NCBI GenBank assembly: GCA_004154925.1
Contig: QJNS01000347.1
Span: 1 to 64,000 of the forward strand
Source: Monosporascus cannonballus
Lineage: Eukaryota > Ascomycota > Sordariomycetes > Xylariales
DNA length: 64,000 nucleotides
Reading direction: 5' to 3'
Shown: positions 48,653 through 61,039 of the stretch, piece by piece
Layout: each line of letters opens with the position of its first letter
Position numbering within the stretch: the stretch's first letter is position 1
The notes under the pieces: generated by a model
What the model was told of the DNA's origin: nothing
What the model saw: only the letters and a program-made list of their open reading frames with translations
The model's database searches: none
Program-made: the position numbers and the translations under genes

Positions 48653-51600
48653 TCTCTTGCTTTATTAGAATAAGGCCCTATTTTAGAGGTTATAGCTGTG
48701 CCTATAGCGCAGTTATAACTGAGTAACTTTTAATACTACGCTAAACTAATTTGTACAAAATCTACAAAAAAACAAAACTTTTAAAATAAAGCCTAATAAT
48801 AAATTGTAATTTTTAAGCTTTAATTCATATCGTTTTGTATGAAACTTTCTAATTATGCAAAAAAATTTATAAATAAATTAATAACAAAAATAATTTAAAA
48901 AACAAAAAAACTTATATTTATAGTACGTTTTAAAAAACTTTTTTAATAATGTAAAATATTTAAATTAATGTTAATTTGGTTAAAATATTTTTAAAACAAA
49001 GTTAAAGCTTTCAATTAATATTATTTTTAATTCGAAATATTATTATATTTATAACAACGTAGTTATTATTTATAATATTTAATTACAGGCTTTTTAAAAA
49101 TTACTTAATATAGAAAAAACTCGTCTAATTATATTTTTCTTTATACTAATTATAATTATTATATTATATATAGAAAATGTCCTAAATTTAATTAATTTCA
49201 ACTTTTTTATACCTATATCGCAAAAACGATAAACCACACGGTTTAAAAAATTACTAGACGGGCTTTTTTTATACAAAATATACTAAAAAAATCTGGTATA
49301 CGATAATACAATCGGTAATTATACTGTTATAACTATAAAAGCGTTACAGTTATCGATGTTTTAAACTTAAATTTAACTGTATTAATTTTAACTTCTATTT
49401 AAAAGTGTCGAAAAAATTTGTCTATATATATTAGTTTATATTTAATATATATATAAAATATTAAGCTTATTATATTTAATTGTGCTCAACATTTTTATAA
49501 TTAAAACTTAATAAAAATATAATTAAACTAGTTTTCCTATATTAAATTAGTTTTAAACTGTTTATAAAAATAATATAAGCGTTATTTACGTTATTTTAAA
49601 TACAAAAGAGTTATAATTAAAACTTTTCTCAAATTTTAATATAAATATAGTTATATTAATTATTATTTAAAAATTTATAAAGAATTTATATATATACTTG
49701 GTTATATTTAAAATTAATTAAAATATTTAAATTATTAGAAATAAATTAGCTATATAAGCGAAAGAAATTAGTTATTTTATATATAACAGTACGAAATAAA
49801 AGCGTTTTTGTACAATTTTAACTTAGATCTTACTAGTTTTTTATCGAAATATATTATTTAATTACTTAATTTTAATATTTTAGCGTAATATATAAAACTT
49901 TATTAAAATAAAAACGAGCTAGTAGAGACCTAAGTTAGCTAAGATAATTGTTCTCGTGTCGTAATAATTTCAATTGTAAAATTTTTAAATTAGTTATTAT
50001 ATTCGAAAATACTAAAGATAATATTCGTTATTAAAATTATAATAAATAATAATTTTTTATATATTTGTTTTAGCTTAAACATGTTGCTTAAACTTAAATA
50101 TATGTTATATATTATAAATATATTATAAATATTAATAATAATACCTTTTTCAAAATTTGATATATTATAATTAATAAAGAGAAAATAGTAAATATAAAGT
50201 AGTAAATAGTAAATAGTAAATATTAAGTATTAAATATCTTATTACGTTATATCTTATTTGTTATAATATATTTTAATTTAGTGTTTATATTTTTATTAAA
50301 ATTTTAATAATTTTATATAAAAAAGTTTACAAAATTAATAAATAATTTCAAAATTATTAGGTATTTTTCCATGAAAATCTTCTTTTTATACGGTATTTCT
50401 TTTGATTATAGTTTTTTTAAATTTTAAAATATTTCTTCTATTTTAACATCATACTCTTTATTATATAATAATAATAACGATATTTTATAAATTAAATTCG
50501 CATATAAAAATTTTATATATTAATAAAAATAATATATATCTTTATTAAAACGTTTTTAAAATATTCTTTTGTTATATATCATATTTATTTTAATTCATTA
50601 TATCTTTTAAAACAGTTTTAATTTTATAGATTTTATTATAATATTTCTATTTATATATTCAAAGCAGTAGTAAATTCTTTTTACAATTTTTATATTATTA
50701 TTAACTATTAAAAGTATAAATTAGTGATCGTATTTAATTATACTAGGTATTGTATTTATTTTATAAATTACATTGTATAACAATCTTTTCTATATTTAAC
50801 TTAATTTAGAAAATATTGCTTTAACTTCAATATAATTTTGTATATATCGTTTTAAGTTTCTTAAGTATTTTCGTAAATATAAACTTTCTAGTTTGTTTAA
50901 CTATAAATATAAAATATATTTAAGTTTATAGTACAAATTTATATTAAGTTAAACCTTTCGAAACGTATTATATGCTATGTATTTTATATAAACCTATACA
51001 ATATTCTGTAAAATTATAATAAAAACTTTTAGTAGTCCAATATTCTATTTAATTAAGCTTTAAAATTTATTTAATATAAATAAATGTTTTTAACAAATTA
51101 ATTTAATGATATTTTAAGAAATTGATTTTTTTTAATATTTTGCTTTATTTATTAATAATATAAATTATCTAGTATTTGAATTTATTAAAAATATATAATA
51201 TATAAACACTATTATATTTAATACTGTTAAAAGAAAAATATTATAAAATATTATAAAATTTATATCAAATATATATTTAAAAAATTCGTTACGTTGTTTT
51301 TAAAAACGCGTAATATAATTCTATATAATTATATTTTATAGTTTAGTAAATATTTAATATTATTTTATTGTTTTTTATAAATATTTTTAAAAAAAATAAT
51401 AAATGTGAGTTTTTAATATTCGAATTTTCTTTTCTTATTTATTAAACTATTACTAAGTTTAATATAACATAAATTTAAATTCTAAATATTAAATACATTT
51501 AATAACAGGTATAGCCGATTTACTATTATACGAAGTTATAATTATATTACGTATTATTTATCATTTAATCTATATAGATCAATTTAATTTACTAGTTTTT

Positions 51601-52720
51601 AAAAATTGCAAAAAAGTAATAATATAAATATATTAAAAGTTAATTTAAAATATATATTTTTCCAAAAAAATAAACTAATTCTATAACTACTAACTTTTAA
51701 TAACCGCGTAACAATTATATAAAAATAATATTTAAACAACTTAATATTCTTTTAATAGCGCTTATATTTTTAACGTATAATACTTATTTAAATCTTTTAA
51801 TTTAAGTATCGAATGTATTAATGTAATTAGAAATAAGTAATAAAAATATTAGTAGAAATAGTAAACAATACATTATATTAAAGAAAAATTGAATAATATA
51901 GATATAGTAAAAGACATTAATATAATATATTTATCTATTTTAAAAATATTTTTTGAAGAAAACTAGTTAAATACACTATAGTGTTTTTTAAAACTTATGA
52001 TAAAATTAGCAAAAATATATATTAAAATATATAATTTGTGTAATTAATACCTAACTAGAATTTAATACGAAATATTTAAATTATTACGATTTTATATATA
52101 TATATAACCATATTTTAAGTTGTATAGTAAAATTTTCAAAATACAGTTAATTAATTTATAAATTTTTTAAAAATAAATTAATCTTTATATATATATTACT
52201 TTAATTTAATTAAAACTGTATAAAACTTTAAAAGATTATATTAAAAATCAGATTTTTGAGAAAAAAACACTTTATAAAATGATTTATATAAATATATTGA
52301 AAAAGCAAAATAAAGATTTTTTTTGAAAAAATATAACTATGAAACTTTATTAAAATACTTATATATTATTAAATCATTTGTAATAATTTCAAAAATTAAA
52401 TAATATATTATGTTATACTTTTTACAATATTTTTTAAGTTAGAATTTTTTATTATTATTATAATAGGTTTAAAATTAATTATATACTTTACTTATATGAT
52501 ATATAAATTTAAATAGTAGCCATAAAAATTATAAATACGAAATTTTTAATAAAATATATTACTTTAATATAGGTTATTACTAAGTAGACCTTTTCGCCTA
52601 TATATCTCGCAGTGTTATTAAATTACCCATAACACTATATTATGTGTATCGGCCAAGCTTATCCAGTTACATAATCAGGCACTCAGTCTACTTACCGGAT
52701 GGACTGGGCTGGGGCTGGGC

Positions 52721-52760
52721 AGGTACCTGGGTAGGTACATATCTAGGTACCCAGGTACCT
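52721..52760. repeat. Inverted repeat of 13 bp upstream of SEC13
   Basis: AGGTACCTGGGTA (52721-52733) and TACCCAGGTACCT (52748-52760) form a perfect 13-bp stem with a 14-nt loop. It lies about 220 bp before the SEC13 ATG. The embedded GGTACCT words recur elsewhere in the window (e.g. 6916-6930). Confidence 0.7.
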
Positions 52761-52979
52761 TTCCTGCATTGTCTACAAAGTTGTCCACTTTCACAGCGGC
52801 TCGGGCCCTGCATTGATTGGAGCTGCCTTGACGAAGGGCAGGAGCCTCCATTGATCCTTACCTAGGGAAAGGGACAAGTATCAAACAACACTGACGACAG
52901 AACATCTCCGACACAAAATTCCTTCTGCTCCTCATTCCCATAACTTTTCCACCTAGCAGAAGCGTTAGTATTTTTCAGA

Positions 52980-54256
52980 ATGGTATGTTTTGCGGGCTAT
53001 TTGTGCCAGACTACCTAAAAGAGAGCTAGTAAACTGACCTTAAGCACAGGCGCAAGTAATATCAAATTCCGGCCACGATGACATGATCGTACGTACCATG
53101 CCTCCGACTCGAGCATCCAGCCCTACTTTGTGGCTTCTTACTGGCTCGAAAGCCCCCTATTAAAGCCTAAAACCTCGATCCCTACTCGATAGCGGCTATC
53201 GAGATTATAAGGAGCAAGACCGCGGCTAACACGAAACCCCCGTCCAGCACGATGCAGTCCTCGACTACTACGGCCGCCGGCTCGCCACGTGCTCGTCCGA
53301 CAAGACGATCAAGATCTTCGAGATCGAGGGGGAGACGCAACGACTGACAGAGACGTTAAAAGGGTAAGGGCGCCACAACCGACACGATACTCCCCTTGTC
53401 CCCCTGACGACAAGCCACCCATGCTATGCGATCCTATCGTATCCCCACGGTCCCCCCTTTTATCCTTCGCAAACTCCGCTGACAAGCCTTTCCCCTCGAC
53501 AGCCACGAAGGCGCGGTATGGTGCGTGTCCTGGGCGCACCCGAAGTACGGCAACATCCTGGCGTCGGCGTCGTACGACGGCAAGGTGTTCATCTGGCGGG
53601 AACAGTCGTCGCAGTGGCAGCGGATCTTCGACTTCGCGCTGCACAAGGCGTCGGTGAACACAGTGGCCTGGTCGCCGCACGAGTCGGGATGCTTGCTCGC
53701 GTGCGCCTCGTCTGACGGCCACGTCAGCGTGCTCGAGTTCAAGGATAACAACATGACACACGTGACCTTCCCCGCGCACGGGTCCGGCGTCAATTCGGTG
53801 TCGTGGGCGCCCTCGACGCCCACCGGCGGCCTCGTGTCGTCTTCGTCCTCCACCTCATCGCCGGCCCCGGGCGCCCAGCGCCGCTTCGTCACGGGCGGCT
53901 GCGACAACGTCCTCAAGATCTGGGCCTGGGACCCCGCGACGCAGGGGTACAAGCAGGAGGGCGAGCCGCTGGCGGGGCACTCGGACTGGGTGCGCGACGT
54001 GGCCTGGAGCCCCACGGTGCTGCAGAAGAGCTACATCGCGTCGGCGTCGCAGGACCGCACCGTGCGCATCTGGACGAGCGACCCCGGCAGCCAGGAGTGG
54101 TCCAGCAAGGTCCTGCCCTTCGATGCCACCGTCTGGCGTGTCAGCTGGAGCCTCAGCGGCAACGTCCTCGCCGTTAGCGGCGGCGACAACAAGGTCTCGC
54201 TGTGGAAGGAGAACCTGCGGGGCGAGTGGGAGTGCGTGAAAACCATGGAGGACTAG
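52980..54256 (+). CDS. sec13: SEC13, WD40 protein of COPII coat and nuclear pore
   Basis: join(52980..52982,53050..53088,53248..53363,53503..54256), 303 residues (yeast Sec13 has 297). It forms the outer COPII cage with Sec31 and is also a nuclear-pore Y-complex and SEA-complex subunit. The first exon is just the ATG, followed at once by GTATGT. The second gives [13 protein letters not shown], the third [20 protein letters not shown] and [18 protein letters not shown]. The fourth carries the remaining WD repeats: [51 protein letters not shown], the NSVSWAP segment, [27 protein letters not shown] and the C-terminal [10 protein letters not shown] Ser-rich insert [18 protein letters not shown] lies in a loop. 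It is the first gene on the right edge of the AT-rich block and converges on the AA12-like gene. Confidence 0.95.
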
Positions 54257-54873
54257 AGGCTGCCTAGAGCGGGAGCTCCGAGCCTAGGTGTGGGAGAGAC
54301 GCTGGTTTGTTGCTGTAATCACACGTAAGGAGGGGAGTGGACATCAATGAAGCCTGGCGTTTTAGAGATACGAAGGGGAAAAAAGAAGTTAGACCTGGCA
54401 AATGCAAGTGCCGTTCATGGGTGCAGAGTAATGAATGTAGCTGGCCGCCAGTAACATTAGGTCCAAAAATGGCAAAAACAAAATTCATGAACGTGTGGTG
54501 GCTATACCTTGGAACGCGGTGATAGTCTGTTCACCACATGTGCAATCCGTAATGATCATCACGAGCAGAATGTCCATTCCCATTAGGAATGAAATATCTA
54601 TATGCCTGCCTGCCTGTCTGCTTGTAAGCCATCCCGGCATATCTCAAACTCACTAAGAATATGACAAGCCCCCGTGAGGAGTCAACACGCCACAACCCCG
54701 TATAATAGGAGTTACTTTGCTTTTTCACTCCAAAACGCGACATACATCCCATCTTCATACTAGCAGGCACATGGGAGCCTCCCGAGCAATAACCCGTTCA
54801 CAAATATTGTAAGACCACCGACTACAATAGTCCAGGAAACAAGGCCAAAGCCAGCCCGGGCCCGACGAGCCCT
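54257..54873. other. Intergenic between convergent SEC13 and AA12-like gene
   Basis: 617 bp with both 3' ends; short frames only, nothing recognised. Confidence 0.55.
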
Positions 54874-56700
54874 CTAGGCTCCCTCGATGATAGGGCTGAT
54901 GATCCCAAACCCGAAGCCCGTCAAGAAGGATGCGAGGAACGTCAAGACAAAAACCCAGGTGGCGTGTCCTCCTGCGACATTCGCGGAGTACGCCCTCGGC
55001 GCGATGGCCTCGGAGCCCGTGGGGGAGGGCGGTTCCTCCTCCGCGCCACCACCAAGACCGCCGGTGTCGGTGGCGCTGACCTCGGACTGCACGAGGACAT
55101 AGATCTCGCCCGTCGAATCCGAGCTCATGAACAGGCGGCCCTGCCCGTCGAGGGCGAGGCCCGCGGGCCGGAAGCACGCATCCGGGCACCGTGCCAGGTC
55201 CGCGTTGGACAGGATGCTGCGTAGCGAAGTGGTGCTCGTCGGCGGGTCGATGGGCGCGCCGTCCGCGAAGGCGACTGACGATAGGACGTAGCCGGCGGGC
55301 TCATCGCGGTTCCCTGGGGATTTCGTGCGGGTCAGTAAGTGTAATAGGCTGCAACTGAGTATGTCGGCATGGATGGGGTGTATGAGTCTAGCGGCAGGGG
55401 CGTGCTTGACTCACAGCTTCCGTGGAAAGAGACATACGCCTCTGATCCGTCGGGTTTGAATTTGATGTCCAGGGGCGCGGTGTGCGCCGGCCACGTAAGT
55501 CTCGGGCTGACATGGTCGTCGTTGCAGACGGAATCGGCCAAGAAATCCGACGTGGAGATCGTGAACTGGTCGCCGACCTCCATGTTACCAGGATTGGGGA
55601 TACTGGTGTCCCAGAGGGCGTAGCAGTCCGGGTAGCCGTAGTTGCCGCCCTGGCTCTCCGTCGACCCGTTGAGGTACCCATGGAAGTTCAACTCCTCGCC
55701 GGGGTTGTCCTGGTGGATGTCGACGCCGTCGCGCCGTATTTCGTCCACCGAGTTCTCGACGCTATATACTGCACCATGTGATGTCAGTAGTTGTTCTCCC
55801 TAGTTATCCAATTAGGCGAGTAACTTGGTCGGGATATATAGGGCATGTTTCCGGGCATATGAACTGCTCAAAGTCTCTGTTGGGAATTTTGTGCGCGAAA
55901 ACTAGGGTTAAGGAAAATATATGATTCGAAGGATTGCTTACCGCCGCCCGTGATAGGCTCCTCGGCCACGCCGACCGAGTTGCGCAGACCCCAGCCGATC
56001 AGAGTGCCGCTGGAGGCGTAGCTGTGGGGGCTCCCGGGAAGGCTGCTCATGTTGAAAGCGCGGATCTGCGAGATGCCTGAAGACACATCTCTCGCGAGAG
56101 CGTCCTCGTTCTCGCCACTACCCTGCGAGACTAGCAGCGTGCCAGGCGACTTCTGGGACATGAGGAGCGTTCTGGTGACATGACCCCTGTCAGACATGTT
56201 GTTGACGACGATGTGTTGGGCACCGGTGAGGGTGGCAGATCCGGCATCGTAGCTTGACGCCAGGACCTCCTCCGCCGTTGAGAAGAACAGAGTGCCGCCG
56301 TCGTTTGAAAGAGCGATGCCGTGGGTCAGCTGTACTGGAATCAGCTCGCGCCCCAAGATATAGGGGAATCCCCATCGCGCACGCGGGTACGTACACGCTC
56401 ATCCTCGAGAACCCAGGTCTTCTGGGTGAGTTCTAAACAGGTATCGCCACCGTCAGCGAAGCTGAGACGGCGGATACCGGCTCCATTCTCGACGACGAGA
56501 AGGTTGTTGTTCGAGTCGAACAACATGCCTCTCGGATTTGTCAGCTCGGTCGCTATAAGCCTTGCGGTCCATCCGCTGCCTGGGACCGGAAGGGAGTAGG
56601 AAGGCGTCAAGGCGTTCTCGCAATTGGGGGTCTGTGCTACAGCAACAGGGAGAAACAGAAGTGCCGCCTTCGCAACGTTAAACACGGTGATTGTCATCAT
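54874..56700 (-). CDS. Secreted PQQ-dependent sugar dehydrogenase-like protein (AA12 / sorbosone dehydrogenase type)
   Basis: complement(join(54874..55313,55415..55768,55942..56329,56395..56700)), 495 residues; three introns, all in phase. Signal peptide MMTITVFNVAKAALLFLPVAVAQ. The body is a beta-propeller of the soluble glucose/sorbosone dehydrogenase type: ARLIATELTNPRGMLFDSNN, LTHGIALSNDGGTLFFSTA, LLVSQGSGENEDALARDVSS, a NYGYPDCYALWD segment, and HGSWNRDEPAGY formed across the third intron, a strong family motif. Fungal AA12 enzymes oxidise sugars such as fucose or glucosone with PQQ. The C terminus adds a Ser/Pro/Gly-rich stretch and a hydrophobic tail (WVFVLTFLASFLTGFGFGII), suggesting a GPI anchor or membrane tether; this tail is not universal. 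The start is the first ATG of the pair at 56695-56700. Substrate is not predictable. Confidence 0.87.
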
Positions 56701-57780
56701 GTTCGTGGCAACGATTAATTGATAGAGGAATTCTACCAAACGTGAGGAGTCCAAACGGCAATGCTCAAGTTATCAAGTTCACACTCCTTACAGGGCACAG
56801 AGATGGATATAGAGGCCTAGCAGCCACTGCCGACCGCTTTTCAGGTCATTGGATGGAGGTGAAATGACGCAAGGCAGCATGTGTATGCCGTATATTGGAC
56901 AATTCATTCAAAGATCGGAGGAAACTGCAATCACGCGCATGAAGATGTCGAGTTTGGGAAAGAGCTGAAGTCTCTCTTCGTTGCGCGACGTGAGCATAGA
57001 TGTAAGAAGTATGTTGGTCACTTTGGACGTCATCATGCCAAGGTCGATCAATAGTCGGACACCTAGCCGCTCAAACAAGCCAAGACTCGAGTTCTCAAAG
57101 CCATGCCCGGACTACACGATGCATTCTGAAACTTAAGGAGCGCCCTGTTTGCTACGGGTAGATAATGCTCTTCAAGTTTGGATTGAAATCGAATCATTGG
57201 TTGCGCTGCTGTCTTCACCTCCCAATACTTTGAGGCGGTGGGGCTGACGTTTCATCCCCTGAGCTCATAAAAATGCGTTGACTTCGGGGTGATGCCTATA
57301 ATATCACGCTGTGGCACTCATGAATGGGGCCGGACAGATATATTCTCCGAACCGTGTATGAGCTCGGGTAATGTCGTAGTTAACAGTGGCGAGCAACAGG
57401 TAAATTTACACTCAGGGCCGCTGAAAAACGCATTCCCAAGTGCACTTCAAAGTGGAAGCCTTTTGCCAAGGACACCCCCGTAAAAGACACGCCCAGCGAA
57501 CTCTTCATTATGCCTAGCGGCACGATGCTTTAGATCGTTGATAAAGCGTAAGAAGAGTCCCCAAGTCTTTCCGCTTTTATGGTTTGGGAATTGATATGGA
57601 CAATTAATGAATTAAAGTCTGGCCGCCTGGATGTTGTGGTCTCGAGGGAAGCGGGCAATATAAACAAGGGGCAAATGAACAGAAGCGTCTGTCTGCTGGT
57701 GGGTTACAAACCACTGGATGCAGCTATAGAAATTAGAACCTCAGAAACGCCATATCCGCTTGCTCGACTACCGTGCTGTT
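56701..57780. other. Intergenic, upstream of AA12-like gene and downstream of BTB gene
   Basis: 1.1 kb with promoter sequence of the AA12-like gene. Small open frames (64-72 aa) without motifs. Nothing else recognised. Confidence 0.5.
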
Positions 57781-59702
57781 TCAGCGCAACCCAATGACAC
57801 TCATTTCTAATGTCCATACTCTTCTAATCCAGACTTTGAGGGGACCGTCTACGCCCTCTACATCAGGGAGGTTGACACCTTCCCACCAGCAACGCCTAGC
57901 AGGCTTCCTCCAGAACAAGAGCAGCTTTTGGGCCATGCCGACGGCGTTGTTGCCCATCTCGTTGCCTTTGATGTCGCTGCGTAACCGGGCAAGCGCCAGG
58001 CTGCAGACCACGGCCTTATTAGGCTCGCCGGCCCGATGGCCCCAACGATCGTCATGGTTGAATCCACTATTGAACTTGTCAGAACCACGCCTGCTTAAGA
58101 CGTTAGGGAAAACAGTAGAGGAGGCACGTACCCAGCCGTCAGCATCTCGATCAGGTGTGCTTCGGTTGTTCCAGGCTCATCACTCCGTTTTAAGCCCGAA
58201 AATATGCCATCCTGTTTGAGCAAGGCCCTGGCCGTGGCACGTTTCACCTCCATCATCTCAGCCTGGGTGATATCGGGGCGAGGAGGGATTGCGTAGAAGT
58301 CTAGATCCTCGCGGAGTACAATGATGCCTGCCCGTTTGCTCCCGTCTTCGTTCCGACCACCCAGGGAGTCAATAGGGACGGCCCCGCCTTCAGGGGAAGA
58401 AGTGGGGGACGACTCATTTGGGATGGACTGAGCGACACTGCGGAAGAACTGCAGCATATACTGGAGGGAGGCGGGGTCGTACTGGGATATGAGGTCAGTG
58501 AAATGTATATTAATATTAGAGAGAAAACGGCGAATCATAGACGCCCGGAGAAGATGGGCGGCGAACAGCCTCGCGATGCTGGCAATGCTAGGTGAGGCGT
58601 TGCTCGCAGGGAGCCGAGCAATGGGATTGTCACGAGGGGAACTGACATCAACTTGGACGGCATCGCCGTCAGAGAATCCACCCATATGGCCTTCGGGGAA
58701 TAATCCATTGGGGAAGAGGGAGAGGAGAACAAACTCGGGCAGAGTCAATAGCTCGTCCCTGGAGAGAACGAAGCGTGTACCCCTATACAGACGGCTCATC
58801 AGCGTCCCGAACAGAAGGAATCGCAACCGTAATGAGAGAGCCTACCGCAGGTCCATAGTAATAGTCTCGTCGGCGCCAACATCTGCAGATAATTGTTAAC
58901 GTTCCGTCAGGCTGCCTCCACTGCAACGCGGCTCACCTCCGATAGCATTTATGTTAGGGCCCCCCTGCTGGACTTGAGTAATAATACTCGACGTTCCACC
59001 GGCAGCCGCCATTAGATAAGTGAAGGATAGTAGCGGACTATCGCCTTCTTCGTACGCAGGGGGTGGTTCGCTGGGGTCGTCGCCCTTCTGGCTCGATGAT
59101 TCACCGCCTTTGACGTCCTGGGGAAGCGCGCTCTTGGTCTCGGCAACGGCGTCTTGATATGACCCCGGCTGCTCAAATTGTCTGGTGTCGGACGAAGCAG
59201 AGGCTAAAGGCGCGTAGGCTGGAGCGGCAGTCGCCGAGGATGCTTCGGCTTCCGAGAGAGCGTTGGATGCAGGCGGTGGAAGCTGAAAGTGATGGTCGGC
59301 AAGGTCCTCGGGAGATGCGCAATCGTAGAGGCTCGAGAACGGTGGTGGCGCGGGACGAGGCGGAGCGAGCGAAAAGGATGCTGATCCGGATGCTTCAGAG
59401 GCAGGATAGGGATACCGTGGAGGAGGCGGGCGGCCGCGACTGAGATTATCGACTTCGTCTTGATGGTGACGCCCCACGATTCTCAGCTTCTCCTCTTCTC
59501 GGATGGTTGGAGTCGGCGGGGATTCCGCTGCCGCGGACTGTCCGTAGCTATCTTCCTGCGAGTCGGACAACGTGGCGGCGTGTTGTTCTTGTCTGCTAAA
59601 GCGCCAACTCGATGTCCAAGACGTGTTCCTATCCCAATAGGCCCCTTGACACGAAGGGTGGCTCGCAGAGAAGGCACGGCGACTACCCGGCAGGCTAATC
59701 AA
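57781..59702 (-). CDS. KCTD/WHI2-like BTB-domain protein, 5' end unresolved
   Basis: complement(join(57781..58066,58132..58782,58846..58882,58937..>59702)), about 579 residues as read. The three introns are phase-consistent and rebuild INAIGDVGADETITMDLRGT, then RFVLSRDELLTLPEFVLLSL and FPNGLFPEGHMGG, a BTB/T1-type fold start. Then come YDPASLQYMLQFFRSVAQSI, RAGIIVLREDLDFYAIPPRP, KRATARALLKQDGIFSGLKR, TAGGFNHDDRWGHRAGEPNK and a C-terminal WRKPARRCWWEGV segment. This layout fits fungal relatives of WHI2/KCTD, linked in yeast to stress response and low-amino-acid TORC1 control; that link is family inference. The N-terminal 250 residues are Pro/Ser/Ala-rich and disordered. No in-frame ATG exists before a stop at about 59709, so a first exon is missing from this model. 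Confidence 0.78.
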
Positions 59703-61022
59703 CTCCTACTATAACAAGCAGATATAGATTGGTCGCATTAAAAGATCGAGCACATAAGGCTTGCGAAGAGGGGGATATTGCGGTCGTAATAATTTTTTAA
59801 AAGGAAGAAAAAAAAAGGAGTGATAACTGCTCTTAGATGGGCATCGAGAAGACGATAGTGTCAATTGAATTTAATTGATGTTGACTGCCCAAGCCGAGTA
59901 ACAGAGTGCAGTAAGGGGAGGTCTGGTTAGTTGATATCAGAGCCGTCTTAGCACCTTATGTGCAAATGTACCTGTAAAGTTATTATATACTTAGGTATGT
60001 ATAAAGCTCTCACATACTGGCATATCAGGTACTTCAGCTCAGAGCTCAATTCCCGTCGAGGTACTTCGCATATACATATTGATCACCAGTTAGCCTAGTC
60101 CCGTCCAGCGGTGCTCTCGTCAAACTGGTCCGGTCACAGCACTATCACTGGCCCGATAAGCGCCAACGCCTCTCCCAATCACCTAAGTACTAACTAAGAA
60201 GTTCGTGCCAGCGGTGCATGGAGGGACGTAATCTCGATATTGGACGCGAATCCGGATTTAAGATCATTTGTGGTGGATCTTCAAATATGCTTTGATATTC
60301 TTGATTTTGTGCAGTAGCTATGTTCGAGCAACGCTACATACTTTATGGATCTACTGAGCTAGCCTATCGGTTAGCTGGAGTTTCAAAGGTTACAACTTTC
60401 CAGACGGAGGGTAGAAGTAAACCAACTGATATAGGGGATTAGCAGTTTATTATGTGCTCAGGCGGTGACTGGAAATAATGCGCTTCAACTTGCATTTTGG
60501 GGTCAATCTGCGACCCCTGTAAATGTCTCTTTCCAAGGCTGGCTGGGCAGTTGGTTGACGGGCAGATATCAAGCCCCACTATGACACTATAACGGCGCCA
60601 GCAGGCCGACTTAGCGTCATTCGAATGCAGCTTAAATGCAATTCATTTTGATACCACTTTTCCGGTGCTTTATATACCCTGTATCGATATAGATATATGT
60701 ATATATATATATATAGATACCAAATATCTTGTTATCGCTTGTCTGACAGTCTGCTCAACATAACAAACAATTCCCCACGTCTCTCGTCCTGCTCTTCCTT
60801 CCCATTGTAATAACCATTGGTTCTTCTTTTTGTCCATTCGTGTTGTCAGCAGTCGAGTTTCCCTATTGGGCGCTCGTAACCACCCTTGGCTGGCTTTGTC
60901 TTATCTGGCTCGAGCAAGCTCATAGCCATATGTGTGTACCTACCTGACGTAGATCGAACATTCAGTGCCCGAACCTCTACGCGTCATACGATACCGTCCA
61001 ACTGCTTGGCCGACTGCGATGT
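59703..61022. other. Divergent intergenic region
   Basis: 1.3 kb between the BTB gene (-) and the flavoprotein-fusion gene (+). It must hold the missing first exon of the BTB gene. It contains TAGGTAT/GGTACTT words near 59990-60065 and a (TA)8 microsatellite at 60700-60715. Confidence 0.5.
60700..60715. repeat. (TA)8 microsatellite
   Basis: Eight TA units inside a longer ATA-rich stretch, about 310 bp upstream of the flavoprotein-fusion start. Confidence 0.85.
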
Positions 61023-61039
61023 ATGACGATGGCAGCTAG
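61019..61039 (+). promoter_or_regulatory. Six-codon uORF overlapping the first ATG of the flavoprotein-fusion gene
   Basis: ATG at 61019 encodes MYDDGS and stops at TAG 61037-61039, out of frame with the ATG at 61023. It would favour initiation at a later in-frame ATG (61137) if the transcript starts upstream. Confidence 0.4.

Larger units (their letters stand above)
34290..52620. other. AT-rich RIP-type block (transposon graveyard)
   Basis: 18.3 kb of extremely TpA-rich DNA with no intact gene (longest open frame 60 aa), sharply bounded by normal sequence. It contains the mobile elements listed separately, with stops throughout their former frames, consistent with C-to-T mutation in duplicated DNA. 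The stretches 34877-38207, 40080-41620 and 48653-52620 show only degenerate AT sequence to my reading. Composition was judged by eye, not computed. Confidence 0.9.

Noticed and set aside
49094..49276. 60-codon open frame in the AT-rich block
   Set aside because: Lys/Ile/Asn/Phe-only composition expected from random AT sequence; no motif.
34290..52620. Centromere candidate
   Set aside because: Fungal regional centromeres can be AT-rich and RIP-mutated, but this block is short and explained by identifiable transposons; nothing centromere-specific can be seen.
55407..55413. TGACTCA near the AA12-like gene
   Set aside because: It is the reverse complement of the GTGAGTCA splice donor of the third intron, so the match is explained by splicing.
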